12,117 bases of DNA from Phycisphaerales bacterium (GCA_007124345.1 SLFH01000177.1:1-12117), one strand, 5' to 3'. Positions 1 through 6,901 are shown, counted from the stretch's first letter. Notes: a model not told the origin generated them from the letters alone. A program made the numbers and translations.

Positions 1-1120
1 GAAGCGGACGCGGGCGTCCGAGACTGTGCATGTCGTTTGCGATCGAGGCGGCGCGGGCCCGGGTCGACTCCCCGCTGAAGACGATCCGCGAGCGGAGGCC
101 GACGAGCGCCCGCTCGAACTCGCTCTCGTCGATCTTCACGCCACCGGGCCCGTTGATCGCCACGAGTTGCTCGTGGAGGACATCGAGCGCCTCCTGCGCC
201 CGCTCGGGCGTGGTGCCGACATACGCGCTGACGCCCCCGAAGTCGCGCCCCGGCGCGTAGGCGGCGCTGACGGCGTAGCAGAGGCCCCGCTTCTCGCGCA
301 CCTCGCTGAACAGCCGCCCGCTCATCCCGCCGGAGAGCACAGAGAGCACGACACGCTCGGCGAGGCTCTTCTCGTCGCGATCGGACGGCCCGTCGTGGCA
401 GACGATGATCTGCACCTGGTTGGAGTTGTCGGTCTCGTGGGCGTAACCGCGCTCGCCCACGGCCTCGAACGACGGGATCTCGTTGGCGCCCTCCCAGCCC
501 TCCAGCAGCGTGTTGAGCGTGGCGGCGATCTCGTCGGCGTCGACGGCGCCGGCCACGCCGATGATCGAACCGACAGGGCTCGCCAGACGCGACCACTCAC
601 CGACCAGATCGTCGCGTGTGATCGCCAGCAGCGTCTCGGGCAAGCCCATTCCGGAGCGGTTGAGGGGCTCGGGGCGGTGGCGGGCGCGTGCGCCGAGCAC
701 GGCGCGCTGCCTCGGATCGTCCTTGAGCGACTCGATCGCCTGGAGCGCCAGCTCGCGCGCGGCGTCGATCGAAGCCTCCTCCATGCGGGGCCTGCGGACC
801 ATGTCGACGAGCAGGGGCATCGCTTCGAGCAGGCCCTCGCCGATCATCGACGCGCCGAGCTGCATGTAGTAGGTCTGGCCGCCGACGGAACGGTTCACAC
901 CCAGCCGATCCATCGCGTCGGCGAACGATCTGGAGTCGCGATCGCCAGCGCCGCGGAGCAGAAGCTCCTCCCACATCGCGCCCAGACCGAGCTTACCGAC
1001 AGGCTCGAAGACCGATCCGGCGGGGAGAAGCCAAGAAATCGCGGCGGATTTCACGCCGGGCATCCGCTCGACAACGAGGGGTGCGCCGCAGTCCAGTTCG
1101 ATGATCCTGATCTCGCTCAT
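1..1120 (-). CDS. M16-family (insulinase/processing-peptidase-like) protein, zinc site lost, partial
   Basis: The reading frame opens at ATG 1120-1118 and runs off the window start with no stop, giving the first 373 residues of a family usually about 400-450 long. An AGGAG lies 10 nt before the ATG, which supports this start. The N-terminal M16 fold is clear: a beta-strand with LLPAGSVFEP (about residues 31-40), then GKLGLGAMWEELLLRG (42-57), where active members carry HxxEH. Here the five positions read A48-M-W-E51-E52, so both zinc-binding histidines are gone. The second half keeps the substrate-binding Arg/Tyr signature, seen as LFSEVREKRGLCYAVS with Y282. In bacterial M16B peptidases a catalytic HxxEH subunit pairs with a non-catalytic Arg/Tyr subunit, and this protein looks like the latter. 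The catalytic partner is probably encoded just outside the window, downstream of this gene, but that is inference. Confidence 0.93.
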   Translation of the reverse strand, partial: MSEIRIIELDCGAPLVVERMPGVKSAAISWLLPAGSVFEPVGKLGLGAMWEELLLRGAGDRDSRSFADAMDRLGVNRSVGGQTYYMQLGASMIGEGLLEAMPLLVDMVRRPRMEEASIDAARELALQAIESLKDDPRQRAVLGARARHRPEPLNRSGMGLPETLLAITRDDLVGEWSRLASPVGSIIGVAGAVDADEIAATLNTLLEGWEGANEIPSFEAVGERGYAHETDNSNQVQIIVCHDGPSDRDEKSLAERVVLSVLSGGMSGRLFSEVREKRGLCYAVSAAYAPGRDFGGVSAYVGTTPERAQEALDVLHEQLVAINGPGGVKIDESEFERALVGLRSRIVFSGESTRARAASIANDMHSLGRPRPL

Positions 1121-1168
1121 CTGGCGTCCACTCCTGGGTCGGTTGATGGTGTCGTTCAGCCGGTGTTG

Positions 1169-1174
1169 AGTCTA
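1169..1174 (-). promoter_or_regulatory. Possible -10 box (TAGACT) for the M16-like gene
   Basis: On the minus strand TAGACT matches four of six positions of the TATAAT consensus. It would place the transcript start near 1162 and leave a leader of about 42 nt that contains the AGGAG ribosome site. No convincing -35 hexamer stands at the usual distance. The same hexamer occurs 8 nt before the start of the membrane protein gene at 11630. Confidence 0.3.
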
Positions 1175-1470
1175 GCCGTCGCGGGCTGAACAACCGAATC
1201 AGGTGATGTTCCCCGCACGCAAACTTCCGCGATCTTGCTGGGACTGGTCGCGAACATGCCGCGATGTCTACAGAAAGCCGCTGCTTGCGTGCTGCGCCAG
1301 CGTGCTGCCGACAGGCGATGATCACGGCGCGAGTTGATGATGTTCAAGGCGTTGCGCATCGGTGTTGCGCGCCGCTTGAACGCGCGGATCTTGAAGCGGT
1401 CCGAGCCACCGAAACACATCGCTCCGTTGCATCTGCGAGGCCGCGCGCGTCGTACCCGAGACAGAACAAA

Positions 1471-1524
1471 GCATCCAAGCACTTGTCTCTTCCGCAAGGA
1501 ATGCTCAAGATGTGCTCGTGATGC
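1471..1524 (+). other. Imperfect hairpin, possible structured leader or small RNA element
   Basis: Four paired segments nest in order: GCATC (1471-1475) with GATGC (1520-1524), AGCAC (1478-1482) with GTGCT (1512-1516), TTG (1483-1485) with CAA (1506-1508), and TTCC (1490-1493) with GGAA (1498-1501). The last pair closes a GCAA loop, a GNRA-type tetraloop. Internal loops are small (2x3, a 3-nt bulge, 4x4). There is no U-tract after it, so it is not a standard terminator. It lies 85 nt before the H1-like start and could sit in that leader. It could also be chance. Confidence 0.3.
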
Positions 1525-1561
1525 TTCCGATAGTTCGAGCGCGGACGGCGTTGCCGTGCGT

Positions 1562-1579
1562 CGTTCGTTGTCTCGAACG
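1562..1579 (+). repeat. Short inverted repeat upstream of the H1-like gene
   Basis: CGTTCG (1562-1567) and CGAACG (1574-1579) form a 6-bp stem around a TTGTCT loop. It lies 30 nt upstream of the H1-like start codon. It may be an operator half-site pair or a small leader hairpin; no function is assigned. Confidence 0.35.
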
Positions 1580-1583
1580 GAAC

Positions 1584-1595
1584 TGATTCGAATCA
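1584..1595. promoter_or_regulatory. Perfect 12-bp palindrome next to the H1-like ribosome site
   Basis: TGATTCGAATCA reads the same on both strands. Its last two bases abut or overlap the AGGAG ribosome-binding site (1595-1599) of the H1-like gene. A dimeric repressor bound here would block transcription elongation or initiation, and a hairpin would compete with ribosome binding. Either role is inference. Confidence 0.35.
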
Positions 1596-1608
1596 GGAGT
1601 ACAAAGAC

Positions 1609-1905
1609 ATGGCGAAGAGAACGGCTAAGAAAGCCAGCCGCAAGAAGGCCACCCGCAAGAAAGCGGCCCGCAAGAAGGTCGCGAAGAAGGCCAGCCGCAA
1701 GAAGGCCACTCGCAAGAAGGCGGCACGCAAGAAGGCGGCCAAGAAGGCCACCCGCAAGAAGGCGACTCGCAAGAAGGCCACCAGGAAGAAGGCCACTCGC
1801 AAGAAGGCCGCCAAGAAGGCCACCCGCAAGAAGGCCACCAGGAAGAAGGCCACCCGCAAGAAGGCCGCCCGCAAGCGCGCCGTCCGCAAGAAGCCGGTCA
1901 TCTGA
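1609..1905 (+). CDS. Histone H1-like Lys/Arg/Ala-repeat DNA-binding protein
   Basis: The 98-residue product is almost entirely Lys, Arg, Ala, Thr and Ser, with no acidic and no aromatic residue. It should bind DNA through charge, like the C-terminal tail of eukaryotic H1, chlamydial Hc2 or the H1-like proteins of planctomycetes, and act in nucleoid compaction or masking. The start ATG 1609 has AGGAG 9 nt upstream. After MAKRTAKK the chain is built of pentads such as ATRKK and AARKK, interrupted by tetrads VAKK or AAKK, ending in KKPVI. Two 19-residue blocks (residues 9-27 and 28-46) are nearly identical. There is no globular winged-helix domain, so it corresponds to an H1 tail only. Lysine uses mostly AAG. 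The gene stands alone with its own upstream region; the next gene follows 46 bp later. Confidence 0.93.
   Translation: MAKRTAKKASRKKATRKKAARKKVAKKASRKKATRKKAARKKAAKKATRKKATRKKATRKKATRKKAAKKATRKKATRKKATRKKAARKRAVRKKPVI
1633..1902 (+). repeat. Coding minisatellite with higher-order 57-bp unit
   Basis: The H1-like coding sequence is a 15-bp tandem repeat (GCC-ACC-CGC-AAG-AAG and variants) with a 12-bp unit inserted at intervals. Blocks of three 15-bp units plus one 12-bp unit make 57-bp repeats at 1633-1689 and 1690-1746. A 72-bp block (four plus one) follows at 1747-1818, then five 15-bp units and a short tail. Third-position differences between copies show the array is not newly expanded. Confidence 0.85.
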
Positions 1906-1943
1906 CAAGGCGCCGCTGGCGGGAAGCACCCGATCAGCGCACA

Positions 1944-1955
1944 ATGGACGCGTGA
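1944..1955 (+). other. Three-codon micro-ORF overlapping the GTG start at 1952
   Basis: ATG GAC GCG TGA (Met-Asp-Ala-stop) begins 8 nt before and ends within the first codons of the gene at 1952, with its TGA overlapping the GTG. If the transcript carries a leader, termination here could feed reinitiation at the GTG. If transcription starts at the GTG, the micro-ORF is meaningless. No further support. Confidence 0.15.
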
Positions 1956-2587
1956 CACACCAGCACGCACCGTCACGCCGCGTCCTCCACCAGATCAGGC
2001 GGTCCCGAGAGGGAACGCTCGTGGTGGATGATGCGGCGTTTTCTCTGCGCACCGTCATCGCTCCGCCCGTCAACCGGCTCATCGCGGACCTGCCAGACAG
2101 CCTCCGCGACGCCGAACAGGCCGCCCTGCACATCCCCGACGAACGCGACGACGCCCTCCACCTCCTGGTGACGCCGGAGCCGATCGACCCCGAACAGCCG
2201 CCGCCCGGCGTCGGCGAGTGGCTCGACCGCTTCATCGCATACCACCTCCAGTGGCGGACCAGGACGCCGGCCCTGCTCCGCATCGAAGCGGCCAAATGGG
2301 ACGGCGAGGTCGTCGACGCCGACGAACTCGACCTGACCAACCCCCTCGCCGGCATCGAGTTCAAATTGCTGCGAACGCTCAACGCCGATCGGGCGCGGCT
2401 GTCGACGATCTGCCGCGCGAGAGCCGACACGGATGAGCACGAGCCGGTTGCCGTCGGCATCGACCCCGACGGGCTGGACATCCGCGTCCGCATCGGCGTC
2501 GTCCGCTGCCACTGCGGCGACCTCGACCTCTCGCCCGAGCACGCCGAGGCGAGCGTGCAGCGCCTCATCGAGGAGACAGAGGCTTGA
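1952..2587 (+). CDS. Hypothetical protein, 211 residues, unrecognised family
   Basis: I do not recognise this protein. The start is taken as GTG 1952 because the protein-like composition begins there and in-frame sequence upstream runs through the H1-like gene in another frame. No Shine-Dalgarno is seen; a CACAAT hexamer ends 6 nt before the GTG, consistent with a leaderless transcript. The product is soluble, mildly acidic and well composed (DLPDSLRDAEQAALHIPDER, then a helix-like GEWLDRFIAYHLQWR, KWDGEVVDADELDLTNPL, and a C-terminal RCHCGDLDL). The single CHC pair is too little for a zinc finger. The stop overlaps the TTG start of the amidohydrolase, so the two are probably translated together and may share a process. 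The alternative starts near 2020-2035 would remove about 25 residues. Confidence 0.72.
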   Translation: MTHQHAPSRRVLHQIRRSREGTLVVDDAAFSLRTVIAPPVNRLIADLPDSLRDAEQAALHIPDERDDALHLLVTPEPIDPEQPPPGVGEWLDRFIAYHLQWRTRTPALLRIEAAKWDGEVVDADELDLTNPLAGIEFKLLRTLNADRARLSTICRARADTDEHEPVAVGIDPDGLDIRVRIGVVRCHCGDLDLSPEHAEASVQRLIEETEA

Positions 2588-3867
2588 ACCACCCGACCGC
2601 CCCGCTGCGCGAAGCGCACGCCCACATCGCGCCGTACGGGCGCTCGATGTCGATGCTCGATCTGTCGCGCTGTTCGTCGATCGCCGAGCTGCTCGACTCG
2701 CTCGAGAGGCACGCCTCGACGCTCGAAAGCGATGCGTGGGCGCTCGGGCACGGGCTGCGCGTCGAGGGGCTCAGCGAGCGGCGTTGGCCGACCCAACGAG
2801 AGATGCTCGGAGCCTCGGGCGGACGCGAGTGCGTGCTCTGGCTCTTCGACCACCACGCGCTCGTCGCGACCGCCGCGCCGCTGCGCGCCGCAGGCATCGA
2901 CAAGCAAGCGGGCGACCCCGAGGGCGGGCTCGTCGATCGAGATCCCTCGGGCGAGCCGACGGGCGTGGTGCACGAGAAGGCCGCCAAGCTCGTCTGGTCG
3001 ATCGTGCCCGGGCCGGGCCCCGAGCAGATCCGGAGCGACATCGTCGCGGCTCTGGAGAAGTTCGCATCGATGGGCTTCATCGAGGTCCACGACCTGCTCA
3101 GCCAGCCCGACGCCATCGACGCCCTGCTCGACCTGCACGAGACCGGCGAGCTCGACAGAATCGGCGTCGATGTCCGCCTGTTCGCACCGATCGATGATGT
3201 GCGCACGACCCTCGGACGCTTCGGCGATCGGATCGACCGCGCCGCGACCGCCGGACGCCTTCGCATGGCCGGCACGAAGCTCTTCGCCGACGGCACGCTC
3301 AACGGGCGCACGGCGCTGATGCTCGCCGACTACGCCGACCCGATCCCAGAGCATCCCCGGGGGATCGCCGTCGCGAACACGCGGCGCATCTACGAGTCGA
3401 TCCGCACCAGCGACGCGATCGGCCTGCCCCTGGCGACACACGCGATCGGCGACGGCGCCGTGCGCGCGGTGCTCGACGCGATCGAGGAGCTGCGCCCGCA
3501 GACGCCGGGATTCCGGATCGAGCACGCCGAGCTGATCGACGCGGCGGACATCCCCCGCTTCGCCCGCCTCGGCGTCGTCTGCTCTGTGCAGCCCTGCCAC
3601 CTGCTGACGGACATCGAGGTACTCAGGCGTCTGCTCCCCCACCGCCTGGGCCGCGTGCTGCCCTTGGCGGATCTGCTGGACGCGGGGCTCGAACCGGGAC
3701 GGACGCTCCTGTTCGGCTCCGACGCACCGATCGTCCGCCCCGACCCGCAAGACTCGATTGGCGCGGCGACGCTGCGCCGGCGCCCGGGCATGCCCGAGTC
3801 CGAAGCGATCGCTCCGGCACAGGCGATCGACGAGGCGACGGCGTGGGCCTGCTTCGCTCGGGGCTGA
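2584..3867 (+). CDS. Compact YtcJ-type metal-dependent amidohydrolase
   Basis: This 427-residue protein belongs to the amidohydrolase superfamily, YtcJ/Amidohydro_3 branch, which hydrolyses C-N bonds using a divalent metal in a TIM barrel. Substrate is unknown. Visible motifs in order: HAH metal ligands (12-14), the family segments LGHGLRVEG and LFDHHALV, GEPTGVVHEKA, GTKLFADGTL with Lys232 and Asp236, THAIGDGAV with His286, RIEHAEL with His314, and GSDAPI with Asp380. It starts at TTG 2584, which overlaps the previous stop (TTGA); AGGAG lies 8 nt upstream, so coupling is likely. Relatives are about 530-570 residues. This one begins almost at the HxH motif and ends shortly after the catalytic Asp, so both arms of the usual beta-sandwich domain are missing while the barrel is intact. 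Reading frame is continuous to TGA, so it is not a recent truncation. Confidence 0.92.
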   Translation: MNHPTAPLREAHAHIAPYGRSMSMLDLSRCSSIAELLDSLERHASTLESDAWALGHGLRVEGLSERRWPTQREMLGASGGRECVLWLFDHHALVATAAPLRAAGIDKQAGDPEGGLVDRDPSGEPTGVVHEKAAKLVWSIVPGPGPEQIRSDIVAALEKFASMGFIEVHDLLSQPDAIDALLDLHETGELDRIGVDVRLFAPIDDVRTTLGRFGDRIDRAATAGRLRMAGTKLFADGTLNGRTALMLADYADPIPEHPRGIAVANTRRIYESIRTSDAIGLPLATHAIGDGAVRAVLDAIEELRPQTPGFRIEHAELIDAADIPRFARLGVVCSVQPCHLLTDIEVLRRLLPHRLGRVLPLADLLDAGLEPGRTLLFGSDAPIVRPDPQDSIGAATLRRRPGMPESEAIAPAQAIDEATAWACFARG

Positions 3868-3895
3868 CGCCGCTGCATCCACCGGACACGCCCCA

Positions 3896-3901
3896 TATAC
3901 T
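3896..3901 (+). promoter_or_regulatory. Likely -10 box for phhA (TATACT)
   Basis: TATACT matches five of six TATAAT positions and is in an A+T-richer patch of the 62-bp gap before phhA. It predicts a start near 3908 and a leader of about 22 nt carrying the ribosome site. The -35 region (CTGCAT at 3873-3878) is weak. Confidence 0.45.
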
Positions 3902-3915
3902 CCGTTGAAACCTTC

Positions 3916-3924
3916 AAGGGAGGT
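3916..3924 (+). promoter_or_regulatory. Strong Shine-Dalgarno of phhA
   Basis: AAGGGAGGT, 5 nt before ATG 3930, is the best ribosome-binding site in the window and fixes the phhA start. Other genes here have weaker or no such site. Confidence 0.7.
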
Positions 3925-3929
3925 CAGCG

Positions 3930-4790
3930 ATGAGCCACAGCGAGAAGATGCTCCGGTTCAACAAGATCATCGTCGGGAGCGAGGCGGACGAGGCGCAGGC
4001 CGCGGCCGACGCGGCGGCGTTCCTCCCCGCAGATCAGATCGACCCCGAGAAGTTCTTCATCCCCCAGCAGTATGAGCGGTACACGCCCGAGAACCACGAG
4101 GTGTGGCGGAAGCTCTTCGAGAGCCGCATCGGTTCGCTGCGCCAGCAGGCGTCCAATGTCTTCCTCGCGGGGTTCGACGCCTTCGGGCTCAAGCCCGACG
4201 CGATGCCGAGGCTGGAGGATGTCAACGAGGTGCTGGCGCGGACGACGGGGTGGAAGAGCCGCGCCGTGCCGGGGTACCTGCCCGCCAAGGCCTTCTTCGC
4301 CTGCCTCTCGACGAGGCAGTTCCCGACCACGATCACCATCCGCCCGCCCGACGAACTGGACTACCTGCCCGAGCCGGACATCTTCCACGATGTCTTCGGG
4401 CATGTGCCCCTCCACGCCGACCCGGTCTTCGCGGACTTTCTCCAGACCTACGGCAAGGCGGCCCTGCACGCCAATGACCCGATGCATGTCGAACGCCTCG
4501 CCCGCCTCTTCTGGTTCACCGTCGAGTTCGGGCTGATCCACGAGGACGGACGCCTGAAGATCTACGGCTCGGGGCTGATGAGCTCGATCGGCGAGAGCGA
4601 CCACGCCCTGAGCAGCCCCAATGTCGATCGGCGCCCCTTCAACCTCGAACGGGTCTGCGAGACCCCGTTCGAGATCGACCACTACCAGCCGATCCTGTAT
4701 GTGCTCGAGTCGTTCGAGCAGCTCCGCGACGCCATGAACCAGTACGCCGAACGGGTGCTCGACGAGGTCGGCGTAGGGGCCGGGGCCTGA
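3930..4790 (+). CDS. phhA: Phenylalanine 4-hydroxylase (pterin-dependent aromatic amino acid hydroxylase)
   Basis: The 286-residue protein is a catalytic-domain-only aromatic amino acid hydroxylase, which uses Fe(II), O2 and tetrahydropterin to convert Phe to Tyr in the cytosol. The diagnostic block IRPPDELDYLPEPDIFHDVF continues into GHVPLHADP, giving iron ligands His153 and His158. The third ligand is Glu199 in the segment FTVEFGLI, and YGSGLMSSIGE follows as in the family. FFACLSTRQFPTTITIR matches the pterin/active-site strand region. There is no N-terminal ACT domain and no C-terminal tetramerisation helix beyond a short tail, as in bacterial monomeric enzymes. The first about 40 residues (Ala/Asp-rich) are a non-conserved lead-in. 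Tryptophan specificity cannot be excluded from sequence alone. No pterin carbinolamine dehydratase or tyrosine-catabolism gene is beside it; it appears to be transcribed from its own promoter. Confidence 0.95.
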   Translation: MSHSEKMLRFNKIIVGSEADEAQAAADAAAFLPADQIDPEKFFIPQQYERYTPENHEVWRKLFESRIGSLRQQASNVFLAGFDAFGLKPDAMPRLEDVNEVLARTTGWKSRAVPGYLPAKAFFACLSTRQFPTTITIRPPDELDYLPEPDIFHDVFGHVPLHADPVFADFLQTYGKAALHANDPMHVERLARLFWFTVEFGLIHEDGRLKIYGSGLMSSIGESDHALSSPNVDRRPFNLERVCETPFEIDHYQPILYVLESFEQLRDAMNQYAERVLDEVGVGAGA

Positions 4791-4808
4791 GCACCGCCCG
4801 CCGGCGCG

Positions 4809-4826
4809 CAAATCTGCGTGGATTTG
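4809..4826. repeat. Inverted repeat in the phhA-speA gap
   Basis: CAAATC (4809-4814) and GATTTG (4821-4826) flank TGCGTG in a 91-bp gap. The arms are A+T-rich and no U-tract follows, so an operator is as likely as a terminator hairpin. It lies 24 bp upstream of the putative speA -35. Confidence 0.35.
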
Positions 4827-4849
4827 TTCAGATGGCCCGGCCTTGGGTT

Positions 4850-4876
4850 TAGACAGGGGCCGGGGCGTCATATTGT
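4850..4876 (+). promoter_or_regulatory. Candidate speA promoter, possibly leaderless
   Basis: TAGACA (4850-4855; five of six against TTGACA), a 15-bp spacer and TATTGT (4871-4876; four of six against TATAAT) form the best -35/-10 pair in the window, though the spacer is short. The -10 ends 5 nt before ATG 4882, and no Shine-Dalgarno is present, so the mRNA may start at or very near the initiation codon. Confidence 0.4.
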
Positions 4877-4881
4877 TGGGC

Positions 4882-6846
4882 ATGTCGACAGCACCCACAC
4901 CCCAGCGGATCAACAGCGACGCCTCCTTCACCCCCGAGGACGCGGCCGAGCTCTACGGCATCAACGCGTGGGGCAACGGGTACTTTACCGTCACCGAGCG
5001 GGGGACGGTCGCGGTCCGACCCGACCGCACGCCGGGACGCGAGATCGACCTGCCAGAGCTCGTCGAGTCGATGTCGGAGCGAGGGTATTACACGCCCCTC
5101 CTGGTCCGGTTTACCGACCTGCTGCACGATCGGCTGGGCGCGATCCGGGCCGCCTTCGACAGGGCGATCGAAGAGAACGGGTACAAGGGCGAGTACTGCT
5201 GCGTCTACCCGATCAAGGTCAACCAGCACCGGGTCGTCTGCGAGGAAGTCCGCGACGCGGGCAAGAAGTTCGGCTTCGGCCTCGAAGCGGGCAGCAAGGC
5301 CGAGCTCTGGGCCGTCCTGGGCCTGACCGCCGACGCGCCGGAGATGCCCATCGTCTGCAACGGCTTCAAGGACGATGAGTACATCCAGACCGTCGTCCTC
5401 GCCCACAAGCTCGGGCGGAACATCATCCCCGTCGTCGAGCAGTACAGCGACCTGATGCGGATCCTCCGCATCTCCGAGAAGTACGGCGTCCGGCCCAACA
5501 TCGGCGTGCGGATCAAGCCGACCGCCTCTGGCGGGAGCGGACGCTGGGCCGCCTCGACCGGTGTCCGATCCAAGTTCGGCCTGTCGCCGACCGAGCTCCT
5601 CCGCGCAGTCGAGGAGTTGCACTCGCGCGACATGGCCGACTGCCTGAAGATGATCCACTTCCACGTGGGCAGCCAGATCAACGAGATCCGCCGGTTCAAG
5701 AACGCCGTGGCCGAGCTGGCGTACCTGTATGTCGAGCTCCGGCGCCTCGGCGCGGGGCTGGACACGATCGATGTCGGGGGCGGGTTGGGGGTCGACTACG
5801 ACGGGAGCAGCTCGCCGACCGAATCCAGCATGAACTACACGCTGGAGGAATACGCGACCGACATCGTCTGGAGGATCAAAGCCGCCTGCGACGCCGAGGA
5901 TGTACCGCACCCCCGCATCCTCAGCGAGTCGGGGCGCGCGATGGTGGCCCACTCGAGCGTCTTCATCACCGATGTGCTGGGGGTCGGACGCCTGCCGGGC
6001 GATCCGGACATGGTGCAGATCCGCGCCGACCTGAAGAAGGAAGACGACGAGCCCCAGCCGGTGCTCGACCTGATCGACGCCTGGGAGAGCCTCTCGGGCG
6101 GGCACTACATGACCGTCTACCACGACGCCGAACAGGCCCACGCCGAGGCGATGAGCCTCTTTAACCTCGGCTACCTGAGCCTGCGGATGCGATCGGCCGC
6201 GGACCGCCTGTACTTCGAGATCGGGCGCGAGATCCTCAAGCGGAGCAACGCCGAGCACGACGACGAGCTGCCCGCCGAGCTCGCCCACCTGCCCGAACGC
6301 CTCAGCGACCTCTACTTCTGCAACTTCAGCATCTTCCAGTCGATGCCCGACTCGTGGGCGATCGACCAGGTCTTCCCGGTCATGCCGATCCACCGGCTCA
6401 ACGAGAAACCCGACCGCCACGCCGTCCTCGCCGACATCACCTGCGACTCGGACGGCAAGATCGACCGATTCGCGAGCCCCCACGGCACCAAGCACTTCCT
6501 CGACCTGCACAAGCTCAAGGAGGGCGAGGTCTACTACATCGCCTTCTTCCTCGTCGGCGCGTATCAGGAGGTGCTGGGCGACCTGCACAACCTCTTCGGC
6601 GACGCCCATGTCGTGCATGTCTCGCTCGACGAGGACGGCGAGCCCTCGATCGACGAGGTCGTCCCGGGCGACTCGGTCCGTGATGTGCTCTCCTATGTCG
6701 AGTTCGAGCCGAACAAGCTGCTCGAACGCCTCAGGCTCGATGTCGAGCGAGCGCAGAAGCGACGCCTGCTGACCGTCGCCGAGGGCCAGTCGCTGCTGCG
6801 GTTCTACGAGGCCGGCCTCTCGGGGTACACCTACCTCGAAGAGTGA
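4882..6846 (+). CDS. speA: Biosynthetic arginine decarboxylase SpeA
   Basis: The 654-residue product matches the SpeA family (E. coli enzyme 658 residues) along its whole length. It is a PLP fold-III enzyme that turns arginine into agmatine plus CO2, the first step of the agmatine route to putrescine and spermidine. Visible landmarks are NAWGNGYFTV near the N-terminus, VYPIKVNQH with PLP lysine Lys112, GLEAGSKAEL, VCNGFKDDEYI, GSGRWAASTGVRSKFGL, HFHVGSQ, the phosphate-binding DVGGGLGVDYDG, SESGRAM, FSIFQSMPDSWAIDQ, the DITCDSDG segment with catalytic Cys521, GAYQEVLGDLHNLFGD, and the typical end GYTYLEE. ATG 4882 was chosen because the upstream in-frame TTG at 4843 adds residues absent from the family. 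No agmatinase or agmatine deiminase is in the window. thiL follows after 55 bp on the same strand. Confidence 0.97.
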   Translation: MSTAPTPQRINSDASFTPEDAAELYGINAWGNGYFTVTERGTVAVRPDRTPGREIDLPELVESMSERGYYTPLLVRFTDLLHDRLGAIRAAFDRAIEENGYKGEYCCVYPIKVNQHRVVCEEVRDAGKKFGFGLEAGSKAELWAVLGLTADAPEMPIVCNGFKDDEYIQTVVLAHKLGRNIIPVVEQYSDLMRILRISEKYGVRPNIGVRIKPTASGGSGRWAASTGVRSKFGLSPTELLRAVEELHSRDMADCLKMIHFHVGSQINEIRRFKNAVAELAYLYVELRRLGAGLDTIDVGGGLGVDYDGSSSPTESSMNYTLEEYATDIVWRIKAACDAEDVPHPRILSESGRAMVAHSSVFITDVLGVGRLPGDPDMVQIRADLKKEDDEPQPVLDLIDAWESLSGGHYMTVYHDAEQAHAEAMSLFNLGYLSLRMRSAADRLYFEIGREILKRSNAEHDDELPAELAHLPERLSDLYFCNFSIFQSMPDSWAIDQVFPVMPIHRLNEKPDRHAVLADITCDSDGKIDRFASPHGTKHFLDLHKLKEGEVYYIAFFLVGAYQEVLGDLHNLFGDAHVVHVSLDEDGEPSIDEVVPGDSVRDVLSYVEFEPNKLLERLRLDVERAQKRRLLTVAEGQSLLRFYEAGLSGYTYLEE

Positions 6847-6901
6847 CCCCCGCCGGCTCGCCCATGGGACGCCGGGAAAGGGGCTGGGAGAGAGGCGGAT
6901 C

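Larger units (their letters stand above)
1121..1608. other. 488-bp intergenic region between the M16-like and H1-like genes
   Basis: This is the only long stretch without a convincing gene. It is visibly richer in A+T than the rest of the window. The short open frames in it (for example 1264-1521) have no recognisable protein features. It should hold the promoters of the two divergent flanking genes. I see an imperfect hairpin at 1471-1524, a small stem-loop at 1562-1579 and a perfect 12-bp palindrome at 1584-1595, all on the H1-like side. No clear sigma-70 -35/-10 pair for the H1-like gene could be picked out. Confidence 0.6.

Noticed and set aside
26..1189. A 387-codon plus-strand frame at the window start
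   Set aside because: It is the antisense of the M16-like gene, which has family motifs in order.
1264..1521. An 85-codon frame in the long gap
   Set aside because: Cys/Arg/Ala-rich, no ribosome site, no recognisable feature, and it crosses the predicted hairpin.
1633..1902. Tandem repeat as a possible CRISPR array
   Set aside because: Units are contiguous 15-bp and 12-bp codon repeats with no unique spacers, and they encode a coherent basic protein.
1156..3882. A 908-codon open frame on the minus strand
   Set aside because: It is opposite the H1-like, unknown and amidohydrolase genes; its Leu/Gly-Gly repeat is the antisense of the Lys/Arg codon repeat. High G+C leaves stops rare in that frame.
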